A stretch of 64,000 nucleotides of DNA. Source: Blasia pusilla (Eukaryota > Marchantiophyta > Marchantiopsida > Blasiales). Shown here piece by piece: positions 54,713 through 64,000 of this stretch (position 1 is the stretch's first letter; the number at the start of each line of letters is the position of its first letter). The notes beneath the pieces are model-generated. The model saw nothing but the letters and a program-made list of their open reading frames with translations, was not told the DNA's origin and did no database searches. The stretch covers positions 19,716,001 through 19,780,000 of the forward strand of contig CM114274.1 in NCBI GenBank assembly GCA_050084515.1, read 5' to 3'. A program made the position numbers and the translations under genes.

Positions 54713-57700
54713 TATTTTGAACATGAAGATGCATTCGATACATAATATTTCATCTTCATATCCCTGTGCTGAGCTAAACTTTATTGCTGAAAGGAAAGGA
54801 ATTTGGTATTTTTCCCTTCACAAGAGGAATACTGTAATTCTTTGTGTAAGCAAACATGAATTCTGTCTGCCTGTGTCCTATCCCAAAGAGCAAATTCCCA
54901 TGCAAAGTTTTTTTATGGTCTTGAATAGCAAAATGCAGTTTGCAAGGTTTAGTTTGAAACAGTCAGATCCAAGGCTGTCGTCCAATCAAGGACAGACAGT
55001 CATGACGTCCAAAGATCGTGGGAAATCGTTGCCGAAATATGAGTGCACTTATCTGAAAATGGAAACTTCAGGTGAGATGATTATTTCTGGACGTCAGGTG
55101 TCGCATTGCAGGTTTTGAGGGTGGAACCCACATGGGAGTTCACACCAGAAGGGTGGTTTGATTAGTTTCGTTTCTTAGGTAGCAAGTTCATTTTTCAAGA
55201 AGATCTTCATTCGTGCAACTATTTCCTTCCGAAATCCCCGAGAGATGAGGTCCTAAAAGATCTAAAGCAATTCTTCAAAGTGGGGCTGCTCCTGCAATGA
55301 AAGAAAATTTTCCTTTTAAAAAAAAAAAAAGAGAACGTTTGTCTTCTTTGCGTGGATTACGGTGAAACAAGGTATTTCTTAAGTATTCCATTTAGGCATA
55401 TGGGTGCCGGCTTTGAGCTGCCCTCCTATAGCATCCATGGAGAGTCTCCTGCCTCCCTCTCCCAACAAGATCGAGTTCCTCTTATCCAGTGAACAAGTCT
55501 TCTCTACTGACCTGGTCTGATCCAATCTCGTCTGATTTGAGTTGTGCAGCACGAGGACTCATGTAACGTTCAACGTAGAGATTCCGAAATTGGGAGACAA
55601 TGCCCAATGAATAGGAGCTGGTTGTTTGCCCCTTGAGGCTCATCGTATTCCTCAATTCATGGCACTCACTACACTTGTGATATTCCTGCATCATCACACC
55701 TGATGCATTTAGTGCTTGCTCTTCATATGCTAGTGTGGAAATTCCCACGGACTCGGACTGTCAAAACTCTCTTTTCAACAGATGACATGGAGTTCTTTAA
55801 ATTTTCTTCAAGAATTGTTAAATGAATTCCTTATTCGAGGGACACTTCCAAGTCAAGTGGCTCTCTAGGTACACTTTGAGCAGAGAAACACGATTGAATA
55901 GACAAGAAACTCCCTTCTTGGGTTGAAAGATTTACGTGTAACATTAACGGTTCAGTTTCATGGTTCATGTGAATTTGAGAAACAATAATCTTTTGACTAC
56001 TCCAAGCTCCAACCCTGTCTTTACAATCGTCATCTTGTATATGATATCTGTGCTATCAAGGGGGATTACCTCAAGTGTGAACCTTTTTATTTAGCATTTG
56101 CATTTGAGTTACAAGTAAGTGTGCTTGTGCGATGAAATGGTATCACTGAAAAGAAATACTCCAAATCTATATATATTGATTGGAGGATGAATTTGTTTTA
56201 GCTCTTCATGCGTCTCAAAAATACATCTGGTCACGCCAAATGGAGATCAGATCACAGCGACATTATGAAATGGGGATGGGGAGCCTATTGGGGAATGTCG
56301 ACTGAGATTTAGAAAATTCCTTAATGTCAGTTAAGGTCCGATATTGCCCAATCGGAGGCATTAAGCAAGTCTATTAGGGCGGTTTAAGGCGGTCTAATAG
56401 TTTCCTAATTATTGCCTATTAAGATAAATAAATACAATGACATGATGGAAATGACGTCCTCGGGGCAGGTAGTAGGTTCTTGACTTCTACATGCCATTAG
56501 AAGAAAATACATAAGAAGCATAATTAAAATTGCATTATTTGTCACTCAGTGAGGTCGAATATGTTTGCAAAGCAGACTTTTCATTTGTAGGTCACCTCCA
56601 ACAATACTCCCCACAACCATGGGGCATGTTGACGGGACTTTTTCTTTTGACACCGGAGCCGAAACTCGTAAACATCCGGCTAGATTAAAAAAATTCAGAA
56701 ATAAATACCACAGCCCCTGCTCAGTAGCACATGTGTTAAACTAGAGGGGTGCGGGCATGGCGGATGGGATTCGAGTTTTCTGCGGGTACATCTTTTGGGT
56801 CCTCAAGCTGCCCCTGCAGACAATAAATGCCTGCAATCGGCAGCTTAGGGCTTTCGGGTTCGGGTGGGGGAAGAAGAAAACACAAAAGAAGCACCCTCAT
56901 GAAGGGTTGGAATTACGGGTGGAGTGGGGTCTGAGTGACACGCAATAACAGTCAAATGGAGGAGTTGAAATTATCTTATGGCTTTCGGAACTTACGGGAG
57001 GAATTAAGAAACGTCGGTCTTATGAGGACACGATAGGAGGCCGGAGCACGAATCCGAGGAGTTGTATTGTTACGCGTACAGAAAGAATAACGTCTATAAA
57101 TAAACAAAGAGCAAAAGCGAAGCTCGCTAAAGAGCATCCGCTGGTGGCCTTTTCACTGCGTCCCCTAAATTCCTCATCGACAGGTTTGCCCTTTTCCCAC
57201 AGCAGATGCTTTGCGCACACCACCATCGCGAAGCCGAAATTGTAGAGAGAAACCTGTGCCAATGAACGGCAAGATTACTCCTTTGTGTTCGTTCGTGTGC
57301 GGCGAAAGAGGAGAAAGAGCCTGAGAGATGGCAGCGAGGCAGCAGCCGGTGCCAGATCCTCACGGGAATGTCAGTAGCCTGAGAAAGAGAAAGAGAAGTG
57401 GAGAAGCATGAGTTACATGCGAGGACGGCGTAGCACCGCTGGAGTGTGGGGCGGCAAACAGAAATAACGAGGATGGAAAAAGGATTTCGTCTTGTAGCGG
57501 CGAGCGACAAGACCACTACAGGTAGCAGACTGGTTAGTGATTAGTGAAGACTAGGAGGAAGATGTGAGGAGGACTCCTTCCGGAGCACGGCAGGACGGTA
57601 TAGGTGGAAGGCGGGGCTAGCGACCACGGTTGACTTGAAAACGAGTGAAGTAGACAGAGCATGCGGGAATTGGGGGGAAGGAGAGATAGAACTGGAAATA

Positions 57701-60145
57701 AGTGAGCGGAGAGGGTGGGGCGACTGGTTGTGCTAAGGTCGCGGAAACGTGCGATTGTATGGAGAGGGGAAGACAACAACAACATCACGAAAGAGTGAGT
57801 CAAAGAGGCGAGAACGGTCATTGAGCCAGCCAGCAAGGCGCTCATTCAAGAAAGAACGGCTCCACGTTGCAGGTGTGAGGGGCGTTGTGTTCCCTTCCTT
57901 TCTCTTCCCTCCCCATTCGTCTCCAGCCGAGAGTCGTAGATTGTGTCGGTGTCCATCTAACTTTGGTCGCGGGAATTCCCTCCCCGAGATTCGATTGGCC
58001 CGGTCTGCGAGCGGGAAATCCACCTGGGACAGATATCCCGAAGCGCTCGCCGGATGGAGCCTGGCACGACAGGAAAGCTAAGGCCAAGCGAACGAAGCAC
58101 GATGATTCGCGAGTGAAGAAAGTCGAAGCAGATCATATCGACTCGGAAATTGCATCGCCATAGGTCAGTTATTACGGCTGACATCGCCGGTGTGCGTCTC
58201 ACTATTCGTCGGGGGGGGCGGAAGTTAAGGCCCGCTGTCGCGAAATCCACACTCGCGACATTACGCAAAGCGTGGATAGCAATTGGACGAAATTCCTCCG
58301 CGTTATGCGTTAGCGAAAAGCACAGGGCTTGCCGTAGTTGTTTGTCATAAATCAGCTGACAATACCACCTGCGCTCTGAACGACACGTGCTCGAGCCATA
58401 TTCGTGCTCTCTGACGGTCACCTGCTATCGCAACTGGTAAAATGCCATATCCAAAACAAATCCCGAATAGCTAAAACTCATCTATTTTTTCACCTCTCGG
58501 TCCAATACAGCGGAATCGGATCACGAAACGCAGAATCCCGCACGACGCGAACGCATCGTTAGCGAAACCCTATATTACCTCACAAATCCCCAAGAATTAA
58601 CTCCTCCAAATTCCATGGGGCACGCATGTGTCGTGGGTGCCTAGATAGTCGTAGACACACTGTGCGATTTTGCGAATGTGTGCGCCGCTTCATCGTCGCC
58701 TGGCAGCGACCACTCTGTCGTTGACAAAGCAACAACCAGACACGAACCACTGTTACTCTACAGTCCACACTCCTTAACCCTCTAGAGAAGTAACATGAGC
58801 ATATCGCATTTCAGCCGAGCGTAGCATGTGGTATTTTGTACAATTTCGGTGCTACTTCTAAAACTTTTATTCGAATCAAGATGGTCTAAAATAAGAGTTA
58901 CGACGCCCGCACAACATACGTATCATGAGACGTGTAAAGTTGGCGATTGGAGATCTGGTCCGGTCGACGTAAGCGAATACGTGTGTAACGACTCACGAGT
59001 AACGAATTTTCGTGTGGTGTCTACGAGAGAGATCAACTTGGAGAGATGGAACATAAGATAGAGTCAAAACTGTGCAATAGGGGGGGAGCCCTGAATGTCG
59101 TCACTACCGCCATCCTAACAAAGATCTTGACGTGCGTTATGCGTCTGCAATTTAGATGCCGTCCTGCATGTTCCAGTCATGTGAAGGTTGTCTGCGTTTG
59201 GCTGTTGCGGGCAGAGAGAAATGACCTGCAAGAGCAGGTGTAAATTAGTAACCCCTAGTACGTGTGAGACTAATAATGTTATCCTAATAACAGGAAATGT
59301 GGCTTGTCTTTTTCCTATCCCGGTAATGGGCCAGTTTCACGTCACGAGTTTCATAGCTTGATTGTGAAACGGAGAGTAACGAACGGACTCCCAAATTCCA
59401 TCCTCCTCTCAAATCACATATGGACTGTCAGTCTGCGACTGGCGACGGCCATGTGAGTGTACCTTCTGGAAGGAGAGTAACGTGATGGACAGTAAACTAC
59501 ACGCCTCCGGGACTCCGTCAAGCGGCGAATCCTCACCATTCGGGACAGTCGGAAAAGCGGTATCGAATTACATAGTGGAGCTTGTGGTGCATGTTCTAGC
59601 GGTGCTCTCCCATAATGTGGAGACGATTAATGCGGCTGGAATGTGCACGCCGCTGTCAATCACATCATCAGGGCGTCCGCAACAAATACAGCGCAAGCGA
59701 GCGAGCCACTTGAACGAAAGCAATTTGGCATCTCGATTCTAGTCTACATGATAGAAAATCGAATCAAACTCTCAACGATCATCAATCAGTGCCGTTCGCC
59801 TCGACATTAACTTCTCTCAGTCCCAGGAGCCCGACCTTAATGGTGAAATGAAACGAAACAACAGTGCCCTAGCAGCCCCACTGTTTCGACGCGGCACGGA
59901 CGTGTCCACGATTCCCCGGAATCTGACGAGAGTAGTGCGACAAATCCTGCGAATTATTCACAAGTTGAAGCGCCGCCCTGTTCCTGGATCCCCACGCCAC
60001 CGTTATCATTGAAAACCTAAACGCCCAACACAACACGACCAGCTAGTGCTCGACACATGAGGGACCTCGGATCGACAGCAGGCTGCCATGACGGACCAGT
60101 GCCAATCAATGATCGGGGAGATCCGGGGTTACGAGTAAAGCTAAC
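54713..60145. other. SPAG17 3' flank and intergenic DNA, no recognisable gene
   Basis: The SPAG17 3' UTR should begin here. ORFs up to about 150 codons between 54.7 and 60 kb show no family signatures, and several overlap on opposite strands as chance frames do. The segment 57.1-58.4 kb is noticeably richer in CG dinucleotides than its surroundings and could be a promoter-type region. I found no conserved reading frame next to it. A run of A lies at about 55317-55331. Confidence 0.45.
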
Positions 60146-60149
60146 CGGT

Positions 60150-60345
60150 AAAATTCGAGAACTACCGACTGATTTTAAAACTGCCTACGAAAAACCGGTT
60201 GGATTCGAGCATGTCCTTTGTATTTAGTATCTGAAAACCGGTTCAAAAACCGGGATTACTATTTCCGACTGGAAATTCCCGGCAATGTACCGGGTCCCAC
60301 GAAAAAACTCCCCGAACCCTGGTGCCAATGGTGCGGTGTTCTTTC
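60150..60345 (-). repeat. Dispersed CCGG-rich repeat, copy 2
   Basis: The reverse complement shares ordered blocks with 21820-22045: ggggagttttttcgtgg, acccggtac-type, a gatactaaatacaaagga block and aaccggtt/ccgg strings. The two copies flank the SPAG17 locus about 38 kb apart in opposite orientation. Confidence 0.6.
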
Positions 60346-63300
60346 GTAAAATTGATGGATCGCCAGGCCATCAGTGCCAAGTAACTCATCATGTCATCAC
60401 CGCGGTCAGAATGCAACGTGGTGACCCTAAGAATGATCGGTTCGGTCAGGCGCCCGCAGTTGTGCACAGACGACCATAGCTATCCCAGCTGTGCGTTTGG
60501 TGAGTTCGTCAGAGACTGACCCAAGGTGGAAGGTATAGGGACTCGCTCGTGACTCACTCTCACGTCACGCACCACATTCCTTTGTTGTCTTGCGCTTTCC
60601 CCAACTTTGCTTACTTCCATGTCTATTTAATGAGCCGTTAACCATCTCCGCTATAATTAGCCGCTTAAGATCTTCCGGCCAAATTACGATTTCGGGTCCA
60701 AGTCTAGGGAAAACTAGAGTAGAACTAGACTGTTCACATTATAAATTTATGACAATAGTACAAAACTCGGACGAGGGGATGGAGAACCCATCAAAAACTA
60801 CTGCAAACTTCAAAGGTGAATTAGAAGAGCCTAATGAACTCCTACATCGTCCATTAAAAAGGAAATTTTAAAAATCGAATTTCACCAACATATGAAATAA
60901 TTTGAACAATAGCTAAGGACATATTATCACTACAAGGGGGCATTTTGTCAGCGTGCATCATAAGCCCATTGGCTTTGGCAAGCTTGAACCGATCGAGGCA
61001 GTAACAGAATGCAAAAGCCAAAGACAACTAATTCCTCTAATGGGAAAAATGGGCACATAAAAATAAGCCACTCCTGTGTGCAAGGTCCCATGGGTCAAGG
61101 GTCACTTTCAAAGAGAGCAAACCTTAACCTTGACATACTTTCTATTTATACAAAGTGAGTTCTACTATAGAAAATCAAGTCTTCTCAAATAACAAACTTA
61201 CTCTTAATAGTAAGTTCCTATAAATAAGCCCAAACCAAGGGTAAACTTGCACTTGCAGATTACCTTACTCCTCAACAAATCATCCTCTAGCTCCTTGGCT
61301 CGATTTTGGTTTCCCCCAAAGGGTTGCTTGGATACTCTTTATTTTGCCACACGAGAAGTCATAAATCTGATCGGCATGAGGAACATACTTCACTGATTTC
61401 AATAGAAGGAATCTATCTCTAAAATTTTAGAGCAAGTATCAGGATCCCTAATGGCCCAAATCCCTGAAAAATCCACATGTGTCACCAATTCCATTGAGAG
61501 AAAGCCCATCCCATAGAGAACCATCGACAAGAAAATTTGTGGATAGGCTAGATCACCCATAGGGTAGTTCAAGGGGTTGGACCCAAATAGCTTTCCAAGT
61601 ATTGGAGGGTCAACATCCTCGAATCAAAGCATCCAAGAATTGTAAGGAAGTAAGTGTATATCCACATAAGCCTTATGAAATATTTTGGGGATCTAGGAAA
61701 AAAAGAGCATAAGATATTGGAAGCAACTTGTCACGTCTTTTAGAATAGATCAACAAGTTTTGGTAGAGCACCTTTAAGGACATTGGAGGAACAACCTCAA
61801 AAGGTTGACGATTACCTACCGAGGCCTTGGATAGCCTGAGAGAGCAAGTTCCCCTTCGTTTCAAATCATTTGGAGCTATATAGAGAAACTTAATACTTCA
61901 GGCAAGTAATCATTATGAGTAGAGTTGACTTTATATTTCGAGAAATGATCCTTGATCCCCTATAGCACGTCAAGAGCCAAGGAGATGATGTACGACCATA
62001 GATTACCATGGAGAGAGCTTGGCAGAGAGAAGGAGATATACCCAAGGAGAGAGAGCTTTGGAGCTCTTTCTCTCTTTCTCGAACCTCTTAGCATGAGGCG
62101 GCATAGCGATGGTCCTCCTTGCCTTGTGAGTAATCCAAGCCTCTCATTAGGAGATTGGGTTTGGTTTGATATTAGAGAGAGATGTAGTTTGTGTGCATAT
62201 GATGAGATATCTTGAGTGCTTGTGATTTACCTAGAAAGTATGAGAGAATGAGAGCTCCACGATACCGGAGCTCATTGCAATCTCATTGGTGTTGCAAGTT
62301 GGGGATCATGTTCCCCATTTAGAGGCTCACGAGAATGCTCACGGGAGCTAGATCCACTCATTTGAGTGTTATGTTGTTCAATTTTTTGTACGAGAAAGTG
62401 GCACCCGTAAGTGTTGCCCAAATTTTTTACAGAAATTGATTATAGGGGCGAGATTCTCCATACAGTTGCTCTCAGAAGTACCCTATAACTTGGTAGATTT
62501 ATGTTGCAAAATTTTCAATTTTTTTGTGGAAGAAATCAGTGCGGAAGCATTGGTGTTGCATAGGAGTTTAGGCCAAGGGCTGCACAATAGTCTCTGCGAG
62601 CTTTAAATGGAAGGTCAGAGAAAGGAGTTGATTTGAGGACATAGTATATCGGGAATTCATGCAAGTTGTCAAAGAAATGATGCATAATTTTGAAATGAGT
62701 ACAAATTTTTGGTCATTCACGTGGAGCTACCATAGCCAATGCATGAAGGTAGAAATTTCAAAATCATCTAATTCCCTTTGGTGGGGTGAGAAAAGTGAGA
62801 ACCATTTTATTTTAGTGCATAGGACAAGGGGAAAATAATTTCAGGGTGAAGTCAAGTAAAAATTTTATTTTTGGATGTTAACCAAAGATTTGTGCGGCTT
62901 AGTGGAGTACTAGCCAAATTTGAGATAATTTAAGTCAGTTGACCTTTTTTTAAGGGATGAGTGGCGTAGGAAAAAAAAAGATTGACTTTTGAATAAGGTT
63001 AAAATAGAGCAATTTTTACCCATGTGTGACATAACATACTTACCATAGCCAACCATCTACCATTCAACCACCGTAAATTATTTGATGATCATCAAACTAC
63101 AAGTCGCTACTCAGTTGTCATCGACGGATTGGGTCGAGTTTTCAGGTATGGTCTACGATGAAAAGTGATTGGTAGGCTCTCAACAATGATTGATTCACGT
63201 GCTGTGAAGCCCGTAGGTGCAACGCGCCTTTGATTTCCTTGCCGTGCCACTCATGGCCGCACCGCAACGTCTCAATGGCAAAGTTGCACCAGCATTAAGA

Positions 63301-64000
63301 AGCATAGCGTGTATTTCCCATAGAGGAGGATATTCTACTAATTTTTGCATCCCAACATTGAGTGTCGTGCCGTTTTTAGCCATTATGTGCTACAAGTGCC
63401 GCACCGTATCGTTGTATCCATACCGCACATCAAAGAGGTTTGAGTATTGTCAACATTGGAGAGTACGACAATGTTTGTAGTTGATGTGGAGCAACACCTA
63501 TATTATTTTCAAGTTATCCATTGTAGTCTTTTCCCTTGCACGTGTGAGGGATTTTTGGGTATTGGTTAGCTATGCGGGATACTTGAGATTGTGTGGATGC
63601 TGAGAGCATCATTGAAGTATGTGGTTACGGGACATAGATAATATAGACTTGTGTGGGATGTCCAATGTTAAGGGTATGTTATATCGATAAGTCGATAAAC
63701 AAATGTCGATTTGTCACACTATGTCGCTTATTTCTGCACTACGCACATCTTAGTGGGAGGTACTGGAGAGACAATGCCGCATTTTTAGGCTAAGTGATTG
63801 AGGGATTACTCGCAAGATTGAGTGTGATGGTGTGAGGGGGCACAAGGGTACATCATCACTACATCCTTTTGGGACTTTGAGAGGCAAGGTGGTGCAACCG
63901 AGAGTAGCCTTACAGGTTTTACTCAGAGTAGCACAAGGTTTTGGGAGTCTCGACGTGAGGAATTATCTCTTCCTCTTTCTCTATCGTCCTCAAACAAGGG
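60346..64000. other. No recognisable gene
   Basis: AT-rich sequence with GA-rich patches near 62035-62075, where an agagagagctttggagctctttctct stretch is partly palindromic. No protein family or structural RNA is recognised, and the region may be an undetected repeat. Confidence 0.4.

Noticed and set aside
55310-55480. Gypsy RT fragment suggested by a short CVDYG-like string
   Set aside because: Only a few residues match and the continuation does not resemble RT in any frame.
57957-58421. 154-codon ORF as a gene
   Set aside because: It overlaps several ORFs of similar length on both strands in CG-rich DNA, where stop codons are rarer. No recognisable domain, and no splice or homology support.
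1-64000. CRISPR array, bacterial operon or prophage
   Set aside because: Spliced eukaryotic genes, LTR/LINE elements and GT-AG introns exclude a prokaryotic origin. The short tandem repeats lack the regular repeat-spacer pattern.

Overview
The window looks like nuclear DNA from a streptophyte (green plant lineage) that still makes flagellated sperm. Three observations support this. A spliced gene of about 32 kb with GT-AG introns reads as SPAG17/PF6, a central-pair protein of motile axonemes. A COX19 copy has a plant-like N-terminus. The rest is mostly degraded plant-type retroelements (Ty3/gypsy, Ty1/copia, LINEs and solo LTRs). Seed plants without swimming sperm would not be expected to keep SPAG17, so a charophyte such as Chara, a bryophyte, a lycophyte, a fern or a cycad/Ginkgo relative are the candidates. 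The species cannot be named from the sequence alone.

Layout. 1-3.0 kb: a short tandem duplication and a decayed fragment with the C-terminal zinc/OB domain of replication protein A. 3.04-13.4 kb: a tandem repeat of about 220 bp, split by a 9.8-kb Ty3/gypsy-like element on the minus strand. In its own order that element carries gag with zinc knuckles, aspartic protease, a C5 cytosine-DNA methyltransferase, reverse transcriptase/RNase H, integrase and a C-terminal PHD finger. Its terminal repeats form an A1-ORFs-B1-A2-B2 pattern that resembles split direct repeats more than ordinary LTRs. All of its genes are broken by stops and frameshifts. 15.3-19.1 kb: a non-LTR retrotransposon with a C2H2 finger, an RT and a restriction-like endonuclease region. 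20.4-20.8 kb: intact single-exon COX19 on the minus strand.

22.6-54.7 kb: SPAG17 on the plus strand. I reconstruct about 26 exons, with intron phases that agree at nearly every junction and one doubtful join near 33.8-33.95 kb. The product is about 3,000 residues, with long Lys/Glu-rich tracts and a C-terminal ASH-like beta domain spread over the last four exons. The introns hold three related solo-LTR-like repeats, several LINE 3' ends with ATTC-type tails, a 5'-truncated copia element, a fourth possible solo LTR, tandem duplications and a 3' fragment of the restriction-endonuclease LINE family. 54.7-64 kb: no gene that I can support, apart from a dispersed repeat shared with the COX19-SPAG17 intergenic region.

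Only COX19 and SPAG17 look like functional host genes. The most unusual content is the gypsy-like element, which pairs a DNA methyltransferase and a PHD reader with split-type terminal repeats. Retroelement-borne cytosine methyltransferases have been reported in charophytes and dinoflagellates, so the methyltransferase is not new in principle. The combination and the repeat architecture deserve checking. All homology calls were made by eye, without database searches.
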